Assembly (NCBI RefSeq): GCF_963169125.1
Contig: NC_084802.1
Location: 33,262,107-33,326,106 of the forward strand
DNA: 64,000 bases
Direction of reading: 5' to 3'
Source of the DNA: Humulus lupulus
Lineage: Eukaryota; Streptophyta; Magnoliopsida; Rosales; Cannabaceae
Below the pieces are notes generated by a model. It had not been told where the DNA came from. It searched no databases and worked only from the letters and a program-made list of their open reading frames with translations. Made by a program: the position numbers and the translations under genes. This document shows, piece by piece, positions 43,822-55,051 of the stretch; position 1 is the stretch's first letter; each line of letters opens with the position of its first letter.

Positions 43822-46160
43822 TGTAACGCCCTACTACCTTAGAGTCGTTACTAAGTGAGTTTAAAATGTGCATTTAACTTGCTAATCAAGCATTTAGCTC
43901 AAAAGTGTAACTAAACTGTATTAAAAACAACATAATTTGAAAATGTAATCATTCATTGAAAATTATAAGTGCTTTACATTAGGGATCCCAAAATACTGTT
44001 TATAAATATTTACAACTCAAAATATGTTTAAAGTCGACTACACGACAAAATAGGATTCAGTACAAAGCATCTCCCAAAAATACCCCTGGTCGTGGCAGCC
44101 AGGCAGAGCAGACATGTACGCGTCGCCTCGCACTCTCTATACTCATGGTTGGTCAGCTTTCCCCTTGCCCTTACCTGTACCACAGAGCACCCGTGAGCTG
44201 AAGCCCAGCAAGAAAACTCCACACAAATAGATAACATGTGTATATCAATCACTCATCACAAAACAAATATGCCAACAGGCTAAACACATACGGCCGTGCC
44301 GTCCCAGGCGCTTTACCAGGCGTTGGGTTCGCGGTCTACACCGTAAGGATATCCCAGGTATCCTTTAGGGTCCTACCCTGGCAACTCGCACTCCGTGTGC
44401 TAAACGCTGCTCCCGGCCCCCTTGCCATTCTCGGCTTTCGCCGTTCCCGACCCTTGCCGTTCATTCACATATATACATACATAGCATAATTAATCAAACA
44501 CTTAAACACATATTAACATAATCAATGGGCTATGCCCTGCGCATAATCATATAGGGTCGTGCCCTACAACACAATTATGGGGCCTCGCCCTGCTCTATGG
44601 ATACATCGATTTTCTTACCTGCGTCCCGAGCTTCTTGAGCACCGAAATCTCGAGCACGGTCCCCTAACCCGAGCCTCGCTGAAAACCTAGTCACAACACA
44701 CACATAGCACTCTCATTACTAACCAATTCATAAACCAATCTCATGCTCTTGGGACCCCCTCGTTTCCCCACACAAGGTAGCGAAAGTGTCCTCCGAGGCC
44801 CCTGAGCCAAAACCCTAAAATCATATTTTTCCCCCTGCCCAGAAATTGGCCTAGCGCTGCGGCACAACCCTATAGGGGTCGCAGCGCCCAGAGTGGTGCC
44901 CTCCTCCTGATTCAACCTAGTGCCACGGCGCGGAAGAACAGGGCCGCGACGCTCAGACGCGAACCCAGAAAACTAGGTTTTTCCCCAACATTTTCCCAAG
45001 CCAAAACTCTTCCAAATCAACCCCAAGGTACCTCCAAGTCCCAAATCAACTTAAAACCCCTAATGAGCAGTAAGGCAACTCAGAAACAATAACAACAAGC
45101 TCAAATACACTATCAAACCCATAAATCACCTTGTGGTTTAAAATTTTATCAAACTTAAACCACAAACTAGAAAACTTAAACCATTTTAGAATATAAACCT
45201 CAGAAATGCATGGAATTCTTACCTTAAACAAGAATTCGACCTTGAGCTTCCTCCAATTCCAACTCCAAACTAAACCCCTTTGATTTCCAAGCTGAATTCT
45301 CACAAAAACAAACCACAAATCCAGCTTTCAACTTTCATTCTCAAACTCTCAAGAACATGCTTGGAAACTTAAAGAAAATCAGGGATGAATTCCTTACCTC
45401 TGTGTTAAACACACCCTTGAGCTAATTCCCCTAGCCACAGCAAGAAAAATCCCTCAATTCCTTAGTCTAAAATCCTCAAGATTCTTCAAGCTCTCAACCA
45501 CCAAGGAGAGGGAAGGAGAGAGTCGAATATGAGAGAGAGAGAGTTGAGAAATTATGTTCCTTTTCCTTTCCTCTGTTTTTGCCAAAATGTTCTAGTATTT
45601 CCCAGCCCTTAACTAAATATAACCAGTTGCAAAAATGACCTAATTGCCCCTTTAAGCTAACCTCCTCATATAACACCAAGGGCGATTTAGTCTTTTAACA
45701 CATCCCACTAAGTCCTCAAGCATGCCTAAAAATCCCTGTTTAATCCTGACACGTCTAAACTATTACTATATTACTAACCGCTACTCAATAATTCCCGAAC
45801 ACTTTATAATATTCCCAAAATACCCCTAAGCTCCTCCCGAGCCGGGTATTTGACCCCGTTGTGAATTTCTAGCTAAACAGCTCTCTAGGACCGTCTTGGA
45901 TCGTGCACCACAATTATATCACCACTCACACGTGGTATCAATCACAATACACATAAATACAACATTTATGCCCTCAATGGGAAAAATTACAAATATGCCC
46001 CTAAAAGCAAAATGGGGCCCACATGCATATTTAATCACCTAAACATGCACTTCTAATCACATATTCATTAAATTCAAATATTAAGACAATCTATCAATTA
46101 TTGCCCTCCAGGCACGCTAATAAAGGCCCCAAGCCTTATTAGCAAATTTGGGTTGCTACA
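43822..46160 (-). repeat. Tekay-like 5' LTR
   Basis: 2339 bases, TGTAACGCCC...TTGCTACA, paired with 34021-36375. Contains microsatellite-like (GA)n near 45530 that is shared by both LTRs. Confidence 0.95.
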
Positions 46161-46919
46161 ACTGTTCTCTTGACGATGCGCATTAAAGTCGTTCCCTCTC
46201 TGCTCGCTCATCTCCCGGTCATTGATTTGGAGAAGGAGCCCTTGGCGGATCGGGTGCCAGAGAATAGAGTTGTGGACTCGACCGCTAGTGAGTTTGTGAG
46301 TTGGGCCAAGAAGGCTAGGACCAAAGATCTCGCCCCGGCCGAGGAGCATCCTTCTGGGGAGAGCCTTATCGTTCCTCAAGACATCCCGGAGGCGCCTGTG
46401 CTCCCCGTCAATTCGGCCCTCCCCGAGGAGGGGGACATGATCCTCTTGGAGGAGAGGACAAGGTTAGTGTCCCGGGCCGGGGAAGATGGCTAGGATAAAC
46501 GAGAGGAGGTCTACTGGGCCTTAACTGTCCGGGGAAAGGTGGAGTTTGCCGAGCGCCCGCCGCTTTTAGTTCTCTTCAACCGATCGTGGACCGGCTCGTT
46601 GCTGAGACCAAGTTTCTTCCTAAGTTGGGACAGGATACGGCTCCGTTGGCCGCGGATCTGTTGGCCCAGGTTGGAACAACCATGTCCAACCTGCAATTGA
46701 AACGATACGCCACTCTGGCCAATCAAGATGCCTTGTTCATCTCCCAGGCCATCCGTCACCAAGCCAGTGCTGTAAGTTACATGTTCGCATGATCTTTTAC
46801 TTTACCATATTTTTTACTCATACGTTTTCTAACTTTGGTTTGTTCCAGGACGCGCTGCTGGGCCACAGGAACGCTGACTTGGTGGTGGAGATGGCGATGA
46901 GGCTGGAGACGGTTCTTTA
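46161..46919 (+). pseudogene. Tat antisense gene, part 2
   Basis: Continues the plus-strand gene from 34020 after the ACTGT duplication. It opens 'IKVVPSLLAHLPVIDLEKEP', is acidic and Pro-rich, and has a stop near 46492. Then comes a helical stretch 'DRLVAETKFLPKLGQD'. An intron runs from GTAAGT at 46772 to the acceptor at 46848, where the frame joins exactly ('QASA' / 'DALLGHRN'). It is cut at about 46919 by the copia LTR and resumes at 57247. Confidence 0.7.
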
Positions 46920-46979
46920 TCAAGAGAATAGGTATGAGATTGGTTATTTATCTTTTTCAGGGAGAGATAGAAAAGTATC

Positions 46980-47732
46980 TGTACTCCCTGATTTTCCCAC
47001 GGGCTGATTAGCGAGCTGAGATACGGCCTAATTATGACTACCACGTGGACATCCCCAAGACCAGAGCTGCCGTCATAAGGTCCTGCCTCCTTAGCTCGAG
47101 GTAACCCAAGGGTTCGCCAAGATTGCTTAAAGACTGAGTGGACTCTGAAGACCACAGGTCGAGGGAATCATCCAGCTCATGGTACGGGTTGGAGTTGGAG
47201 GCTGTGACCCTTTATGAAGTCAACCACGCAAGGTAAACGTGCATATATCAGACATCACGTGTCTGATATACCCCTGACTTCTTGGACACGCAGCAGGAAC
47301 GTACGTATTCAGACACCCACGATTGGGTTGGGCCGTGCGGCCCATTATCCCCTTACCTAATGATTTGACCACACTTATGTGTCAGGTTTAGGAATTAATC
47401 ATGAATGTCACAGAGTTGACATGATAGGTAAGAAGGTCACGGGATGACCTTCTTATCAACTCCCAGGTGCCTTCTCTTATAAATATGGAGACCTTGGGAG
47501 TTAATAGGGGTTGGGTTATATATTGTAAGAAATACCCTGTAATCAAATACCCAGTATATAGCAATAATACTGACTAGTGGAGTAGAAGGATTTTAACCTT
47601 TGAACCACTTAAAAAACGCATTTTGAGTCACCATTTCATTTTCTAAGATCATTTCTCTATTTCGGTTCAACCTAAGCACTAATTCCTTTCTCTTCTTTTC
47701 TTAATTACCTGTTGGTGAAGAACCGTGTCAGG
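46980..47732. mobile_element. 753-base insertion within the copia left LTR
   Basis: AGTATC flanks it at 46974-46979 and 47733-47738, and the uninterrupted site is seen in the partner LTR near 55450 ('aaaagtatcattcttttc'). It has a TATA box ('tataaata', about 47479) and poly(A)-signal-like DNA ('aataatac'), so it looks like an LTR or a short non-autonomous element. It begins TGTACTCCCTGA but ends CAGG, not the usual CA. Confidence 0.7.
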
Positions 47733-47738
47733 AGTATC

Positions 47739-49539
47739 GTTCTTTTCTTTTAGAGTGAATAATAGTTTGTCTCATTTTCTGATAAGTCTAACTTAAATAG
47801 AAAATATTTAATTTTAAAAAATAAATATGTAACCAATTTACAATTTATCTTTTAATTAATTAATTATCTCATTAATGAAAATATTCAAAAACTAACTTTT
47901 GAATTTTCCATTAATTAATTAATTAATTAAATAAAATTGATAAAATCTATCACTGAAAACTGTGTAGTACACGCCACACACAGTCCATGGATTGTGTGTG
48001 TCGTGTACCACCCTATATTTTTGGGATATTTGATTTTTCAATAATTATTTAATTATTTATTCAAATTACCTTATCAGATAAAATCCAACAACCTGATAAT
48101 TAATTCAAATTTGAATTAATTATCTTTTTAACTAATTATCAAATATAATTAATTATTTGAATAAATATCAATCTTTTAAATTCAAATCTAATTTGAACTT
48201 ATCAGATTATTATCTCCCACTCAAATAAATATATTTAATTAATTCTACCAATTAATTAAAACCAATTTAAATTTCGAAATTAAATATTTAATTTATTATC
48301 ATTTCAGAAATTATAATTAATTAATTATTTAATATAATTTCGAAAATAAATTTAATTATTTAATATAATTTCAAAAATTACCTAATAATTAAATATTAAT
48401 TAATTTTGTTAATTACAACTATTTTGTAATTAATTAATTAATCACTATTATTACATAATTGCATATTTGGCCCGAAGAATAAATTTCTTCTTAAATATGT
48501 CTTTCAACTATTTTTCCCTTATATCAACTCTTGCCTTGAATAGTGTTGGTAGAGCCGCTGTGGGAACTTATGGACCTATAATTCCAAGCTCCAATAAATT
48601 TGAGATTATTAATTAAACTCTTTAATAAAATAATATTAATTAATTAATCTCATAAATATGAGACTGCACTCTTGTAATTATAGACATTTCATTTACTGAG
48701 TACTCTATAAAATAAAACGTCCATTGATATAATCATTACATACAAATTAATCCTCTAATAATGGTTCATAATTAATCGGGAATAAAATTACCGTTTTACC
48801 CTTTTAATTATATCTTGTTTCCTTAAGTACCATTGACTTTACTAGTGAAGGTTAATTCATAACTAAATTATGAATTTGAGCTTAATAAACTTGTCAGTCC
48901 CAAAAGTCAATCTTTAAGAGAACCATTATTCAATCTCTTATGAGAATGTATAGATTCCATATCTATATACTATGTCCCCAGCCATTTACATTAATGAGTT
49001 CCCAAAACAAAAGTTTCTAGCCCGATCATTCTGACAGACCCTAACGAGTGAATCCAAGAACTCATATAACACAAATAGGAGTTCATAGTAACTTCAGGAT
49101 TAAGATCTATTTGTATATGATCATCAGTTGATATATTTAATTAATACTTCGAAACGGTATTTAACTAAGTATTAATAAACATATCTGGTCCAATTTTCTA
49201 ATATATAAAGTACCTCCACTAAAGTGTCCTACTACACTAGTGATTCAGATCTAGATCACATGTATTCAAAATACTAGTGGACTGTACTTGCAGTAATTAA
49301 TCTAAAGATTGCTTAACTTTATTTTACTGCGAACTATTCAAGTTCATTTATCTCAAACACAATCCTCCCGTACCAATAAATGTTTGAGATCACATGAACT
49401 TAGGAATTTTTCTGATATTTACATAATATTATCACAAAATAATATAGTCCATAAAATATATGTATAACAAATTCAATTTATTTATTTATTTATTAAAACA
49501 ATGTCTACTACATATGCTTTCAGGGCACAATTCCCAACA
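47739..49539 (-). repeat. Copia 3' LTR, main part
   Basis: Matches 55464-57246 in order, including 'cacacacagtccatggattg' and the AT-rich middle, ending 'ttcccaaca'. Confidence 0.9.
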
Positions 49540-49555
49540 ATCTCCCACTTGCCCT
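49540..49555 (-). other. Polypurine tract of the copia element
   Basis: The minus strand reads 'agggcaagtgggagat' just before the LTR. Confidence 0.85.
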
Positions 49556-50480
49556 AAAGCAAATGAGGCATCTCTCTAATTCCCATGTTTCTTACGTGCT
49601 CCTTAAAATATTTTATGGATAAAGTCTTTGTGAAAGGATCTGTAAGATTATGCTCTGAAGCTATCTTCATAACTGCAACATCTCCTCGATGAACTATCTC
49701 TCTTACCAAGTGATACTTCCTCTCAATGTGCTTTCCCCTCTTGTGACTCCGTGGTTCCTTTGAGTTAGCGACTGCCCCACTATTGTCACAGTATAGGACT
49801 AGTGGCTTATCCACATCTGGCACTACTTCCAGATCGGAATAGAACTTTTTGAGCCACACAGCCCCCTTAGTTGCTTCACAAGCTGCTATATACTCGACTT
49901 CCATGGTGGATTCTGCAATGCTGGTTTGTTTAATACTTCGCCAGACTACTGCTCCTCCTCCAAGAGTAAACACTGATCCAGAAGTTGATTTCTGACTATC
50001 TCTGTCTGATTGAAAATCAGAATCAGTGTAACCAGTGGGGTTCAGGTCTCCACCTGAATATACAAGCATATAATCTCTAGTATTTCTAAGATACTTGAGA
50101 ATATTCTTAACTGCAATCCAATGACTCAATCCAGGATTGGATTGATAATGGCTGACTATCCCTAATGCATAACAAATGTCAGATCTTGTACACAACATGA
50201 CATACATTAGACTGCCTACTGCTGAGGCATAGAGATAATGCCTCATATTTTCCACTTCCTGAGGTGTTTTGGGACACTACTCCTTGGAAAGGAATACTCC
50301 AGAACGGGTTGGCATATCACCCTTTTTGGAGTTTTGCATATTACAGCATTCTAGCTCCTTATCAATATAAGTTGCTTGAGACAGTACCAAAGTTTTGTTC
50401 TGTCTATCTCTAAGAATTTTAATGCCCAGAACATACTTGGGTTCTCCTAAATCTTTCATTTGGAATTGTTCATCTAACCG
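49554..50480 (-). pseudogene. Copia RT C-terminus and RNase H
   Basis: The RT tail is 'MKDLGEPKYVLGIKILRDR' (50459), with a stop at 50279-50277. Then come 'SAVGSLMYVMLCTRSDI' and the RNase H blocks 'GYTDSDFQSDRDSQKSTSG', 'EVEYIAACEA' and 'LYCDNSGAVANSK', then the pol end 'MGIREMPHLL'. Apart from stops the frame is good. Confidence 0.9.
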
Positions 50481-50490
50481 GTTCTTTACC

Positions 50491-51350
50491 TTATGATGTT
50501 ACATCATTGCCAATCAATAATATATCATCAACGTAAAGAACGAGGAATACTACTACACCATCTTTGATTTGTTTATAGACACAGGGTTTGTCAATGTTTT
50601 GTAAAAAAACAAACGTTTTAATTGTGTCATCAAATCTAAGATTCCAAGTTCTAGAAGCTTGTTTGAGTCCATAAATGGACCTAAGAAGCTTGCAAACTTT
50701 CTGCTCTTGACCTTTTACTTCGAACCCTTCTGATTGAGACATATAAATGGTTTCATCAAAGTAGCCATTCAGAAAAGCTATTTTGGCATCCATTTGCCAA
50801 ATCTCATAATCCATGCACACAACAATGGACAAGAGTATACGAATGGATTTTAGCATGGCTACAGGAGAAAAGGTTTCTTCATAGTCAATCCCTTCTTTCT
50901 GTGTATAGCCTTTAGCTACAAGCCTTGCTTTGAAAGTCTCTACTTTCCCACCCTCTCCTATTTTCTTCTTGAATATCCACTTGCAACCAATGGGTTTGAT
51001 ATTCTCAGGTTGATCTTCAAGAACCCAGACAGAATTGGAATACATCGATTCCATTTCTTGGTTCATGGCTTCTTGCCATTTGTCCTTGTCAAAATCATTC
51101 ATTGCATCTTTAAATGTCAATGGATCGTCTTTGTTTGTGTCAAACACAAGCATTTGAACTTCGTGTTCACAGCATGTGGGTTGCTTACTAACCCTCCCAC
51201 TACGACGATGCTCTCTACTATTCTGACTAGAACTAGCAGTTTCCTCTTGCCGTTTTTCATTGGTTGTTGTTGGTGGCTTTGCAACTTCATTCGAGACCAT
51301 CTCCTCCAGTATAACCTTACTGTGAGGTTTGTGGTTATTAACATAGTCAT
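50491..51350 (-). pseudogene. Copia reverse transcriptase
   Basis: 'KWQEAMNQEMESMYSNSVW', 'GCKWIFKKK', 'RLVAKGYTQKEGIDYEETFSP', 'WQMDAKIAFLNGY' and the catalytic 'LYVDDILLIGND' are all present. It ends at a stop at 50491-50493; a small frame change links it to the RT tail at 50459. Confidence 0.9.
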
Positions 51351-51351
51351 G

Positions 51352-52329
51352 TTAAAGAAAATTTGCATTTGTCGATACAAATGTTTTATTTTCTTTTGGA
51401 CTATAGGAAATTCCACCTCTAGTCTCTTTGGAATATCCCACAAACATGCACACTTCAAAGCGTGATTCCAACTTCCCGGACTTTCCTTTAAGCACGCGTG
51501 CAGAACACCCCCAAATTTGAAAATGGTGTAAACTAGGTTTACAACCATTCCATAATTCCATGGGTGTCTTCTGGATAGACTTAGATGGAACAACATTCAA
51601 TATGTTTAGAGCACATTGAATCGCATAGCCCTAAAATGACAGTAGTAATGATGAGAAACTCATCATTGATCTAACCATATCTAATAACGTTTTGTTCCGT
51701 CTTTCTAAAACACCATTTTGCTTTGGTGTTCCAGGTGCTGTGAGTTGGGATTGAATACCATGCTCACGCAGATGGTCCTCAAATTCAAAATCTAAGTACT
51801 CCCCTCCTCGATTAGATCGAAGAACTTTTAGTGATTTACCTAATTGTTTTTTAGCCTCTGCTTGAAATTCTTTGAACTTTCCAAAAGTTTCAGATTTTCT
51901 TTGCATTAAGTATAGGTAACCATATCTTGAATAATCATCAATGAAAGTGACGAAGTATTCATAACCTCCTCTTGCTTGTACATTAAGTGGACCGCAAACA
52001 TTCGTACGTACCAACTGAAGTGGTTCTGTAGCTCTTGAACCTTTAGTAGAGAAAGGTCTCTTGGTCATCTTTCCTTCTAAACATGATTTACAATCAGGGA
52101 GAGATCCAACAGATAGTTCTCTTAAAGAATCATCCTTTACAAGCCTATTAATTCTGTCTAGACCAATATGGTCCAATCTCAAGTGCCACAAATATGTTTC
52201 ACTATCGGAATCAGTCTTTTGTCGTTTAATAGGTCTAGGATTAGCTGTTTTAAATAATTCAGAATTATGTAAAAATGTGTTCATTATAAGTATGTAAATT
52301 TTGTTTATCCCAAAGCATTTGCATAACAA
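51352..52329 (-). pseudogene. Copia integrase with both catalytic Asp changed to Asn
   Basis: The GAG-pre-integrase region has 'YLWHLRLDHIGLDRINRL' and 'CKSCLEGKM'. The core has 'RTNVCGPLNV' (family: HTDVCGP), 'FVTFIDDYSRYGYLYLM', 'LRSNRGGEYLD' (family: RSDRGGEY) and 'NGVLERRNKTLLD'. The two Asn codons are AAT at 52002-52000 and 51813-51811 (minus). A frame slip lies near 51630, after which 'KTPMELWNGCKPSLHHF' continues. Strand transfer would be abolished. Confidence 0.88.
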
Positions 52330-52571
52330 GTAAATAGATAATTTCTTTAAATAATAACTATTTTATTGATAAAAGAAATAGATGTCATGCAAAAATAGAA
52401 ATAAGTTTCCAAACATTAATAATCAAAATTACTAATAATAAACTAAATTTCTAGACTGTAGTTTTCTTTGTTCAAAGAAATCTAGAATTTCCAAAACAAA
52501 ATAAAAATTTAAATTGTTCAACTAACAATAAAATTTCTAAATAAAACTACTCTCCAACTCCTCTAGCTTTA
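52330..52571 (-). other. Noncoding stretch within the copia internal region
   Basis: AT-rich DNA where protease and the rest of gag would be expected. No coding match seen, so an internal deletion or replacement is likely. Confidence 0.5.
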
Positions 52572-53103
52572 CTTGCTATCAAAATCATCATCAGTCTCTT
52601 CCTCCTTTTCAGGGTTCTGATTCTGCAAAAGGAAAAAAAAAAAAGATTAGTGGCATATATTCTTGAATCTACTATCCAAAAATTTGAATCTGCTATTCAT
52701 AGTATTTGAATCTACCATTCAAAGTTGAAAAAATATATGTAAATCTCATTTACCTTTTTCGTTTGATACAAACGAAGACACTCAGCAAAGACTTCCTTTG
52801 TCATTGTTTGCCACATCTCATGTGCTGAATTATAGTGTATATATTTTTCCTTTGTTTCGTCAAACATGGTTGAAAGCATGCAATAACGTGCCAACCGATC
52901 GGATTTCATCCAATTTGCATATTTTTCTTCTGCTTCATAGCTAGTAGCCAAAGGTGGTTATGTTGGAGGTTTGTTACAAATGGTTGACATTAATTTCTTA
53001 TAAGAAAAAATGGTCAAAATGTCTCGAAACCAATGTCGCATGTTTTCATGTTCAAAAACCAAAGATTTGAGAAAAGCATTGGTGTGTAATTCACCAATAG
53101 ACA
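52572..53103 (-). pseudogene. Copia gag fragment with apparent short intron
   Basis: The frame opens 'MSIGELHTNAFLKSLVFEHEN' (53103), with a stop TAA at 52960-52958, then 'YANWMKSDRLARYCML' and 'HEMWQTMTKEVF', the copia gag (UBN2-type) core. A donor GTAAAT follows 'LYQTKK' near 52755. A T-rich tract and acceptor 'ccttttgcag' lie near 52626. The next exon 'NQNPEKEEETDDDFDSK' ends in a stop near 52572. It looks like a short spliced gag product, but it is broken by the stop. Confidence 0.6.
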
Positions 53104-55037
53104 TTTTTGTTGGGAATAAATAAATAAACAAAAATGAATTTATGCATATAATAAATATCAGTAATTTTCGGAATAGTAAACGTGATGCATGAATGCAACA
53201 ATTAAAGAACACATAAAAAAATTACTAATTCCACGATTAATTAATTTGAACATTAATGGACTAGCCTTAGGGTAGGTCAGACTAATTCCAAATTAATTTT
53301 GAGACAAGTTCTCAAATTTATAAGTGAAAACTCAAATAAACATTTCTCTTTTGACTTATAAACAACCGCTTGTTTGGTCAAGAATACACTAGTCCGCTCG
53401 AAAGCCTAATGTACCTTGTGAGTGTAACCCATTATTTTAGAGCAATGACTTAACTCAAGAGTGTGCCTTAGGGTCAATCAAACTTGAAATGCATCATTAA
53501 ATCCTATTCTTGAAAAAGAAGTTTGCCTTGAGAATAACACAGTCAGAAGTCTTCCTCAGGGGGACACAAGCAATGGTGCCGCGAGGCCCTCTCTATGTTA
53601 CCTTGGTGCTAACTAATAATGGAGACCACGAGACTTATTGTCATAACTCCCTCTCCCACTCACTATTTTTAAGATATGTGTTTTCTCAAAATATCCTATG
53701 CTTTTTAATTAATTTGTAAAAATAAAGTGATCTATTTTTACCAAATGATATTCTAATAATTACTAATCAAATTAAGCAAAAATAAAATTATAGAACTATG
53801 CCCTAATTAATTCAATTTTAATTTTCTATAATTACTAGGAATATAATTTATTATTTAATAAAATAATTTTATTAAATACTAGAAATTAAACAACTTTTTA
53901 AAATCTATTTCCGCTCTTGAACTAGTTAAAACTAGATTTATTATTATATAGTCCATCACATAAAGCATATGATCACATAGGACAATCCTAAGACATGTTT
54001 CTACTCATATGAGATGCATGCATAATTTTAAATACTGTGAGTAATATATATGACATGTCAAAAATACATAATAAAGTATTAAACAATTTAATCACATTCA
54101 AATATTTAAATAAATAAACACTAAATAAATAAATGTGGGCCGGGTGTCTTGGGTATTTCTAGAAAAATTACAACACTTGCAAAAGTATACACAAAAATAT
54201 AAGAGACTAAATAAAACCTATAGATATCTCTATCTTCAACTTTGGGCCTTCACAAGTAGTCTTGATCCATTAAGCCATTTATTAATTTAATTTTGAATTA
54301 AAATAATTTTTAATTATCTTAAACAAATTTTAAGAATAAATAACATTGGCTTAATGCCCAATAAGTTATTAGGCCCAGTTTTGAATTTGGGCTCAAACAA
54401 TTAATTCAAAATAAAACAATTTTAATTATGGGCTAAAATTAATTAGGCCCATAATTTAAATGAATAACAATGTGCAAACCCTAGGATTAAAAACCCTAGG
54501 GCTGGCAGCACACTAAGGCTCGGCATGGGGCACACAGCTGCCATGAGAGGCGGTGCATGGGCTCGAGGCAGCAAGCGGAAGGCACGCGCGGGGCTGGCAA
54601 CAGCTCATGGGCGTGCGCGAGGGGCTGGCAGAAGCGCAGGGGCGCGCAGGGGGCTAGCGTGCACGGTTGGGAGAGGAGCGCAGGGGCTGGGCGCGTGGCT
54701 GGGCGAGGTGCGCAGGGGCTGGCAGCGGCGCATAGGCGCACGACTGGGTGTAGGCTCGGGCTTCGGGGCACGGAACCCGGGGCTCGGGCCTTATAGAATT
54801 TTTTCAAATAATTTAATGCAGAAAATTAAATTACAAAAAATTTCTATGCCCCAAAATGGCTTACATTTTTCATATAGAAAATTAAGAACAATTCTTAAAC
54901 CCAAAACACCATATAATTAACGACCCTTATGAATAAAATTTAAACATACATACAACCATGCATTCACATATATTACGATAACATAAGAATGCATATTATG
55001 CCCACACAGTAATTAATGTATGCAAAGATTAATGACC
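53104..55037 (-). other. Long copia 5' leader
   Basis: About 1.9 kb between primer site and gag. AT-rich apart from the GC-rich block at 54480-54795. No gene is supported; the ORFs in the GC-rich block are composition artefacts. Confidence 0.6.
54480..54795 (-). repeat. GC-rich block with repeated 'gcgcaggggctgg' motif
   Basis: At least four imperfect copies of 'gcaggggctggc' are spaced by 30-60 bases in otherwise very AT-rich DNA. Long ORFs occur in several frames on both strands, which argues against coding. Confidence 0.75.
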
Positions 55038-55049
55038 GCTCTGATACCA
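55038..55049 (-). other. Primer binding site of the copia element (tRNA-iMet)
   Basis: TGGTATCAGAGC on the minus strand, two bases from the LTR. Confidence 0.9.
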
Positions 55050-55051
55050 AT

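Larger units (their letters stand above)
34021..46160 (-). mobile_element. Full-length Tekay-like chromovirus (Ty3/gypsy)
   Basis: 12,140 bases. The LTRs are 34021-36375 and 43822-46160, the primer site TGGTATCAGAGC (minus, 43818-43807), the polypurine tract 36389-36376, and the target duplication ACTGT (34016-34020 and 46161-46165). Gag-protease-RT-RNase H-integrase are in one original frame on the minus strand, with a chromodomain-like tail after the integrase stop. A solo LTR (39381-41928) sits inside pol. A hand count over the first 390 or so bases of the two LTRs found about two dozen differences, so the insertion is not recent. Confidence 0.95.

Noticed and set aside
46980..47732. Standard solo LTR
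   Set aside because: The right end reads CAGG rather than CA next to the AGTATC duplication, so it is left as an unclassified insertion.
54525..54920. Arg/Gly/Ala-rich ORFs in the GC-rich block
   Set aside because: Long ORFs occur in several frames on both strands because of GC-rich repeats. No domain, and it lies in a retrotransposon leader.
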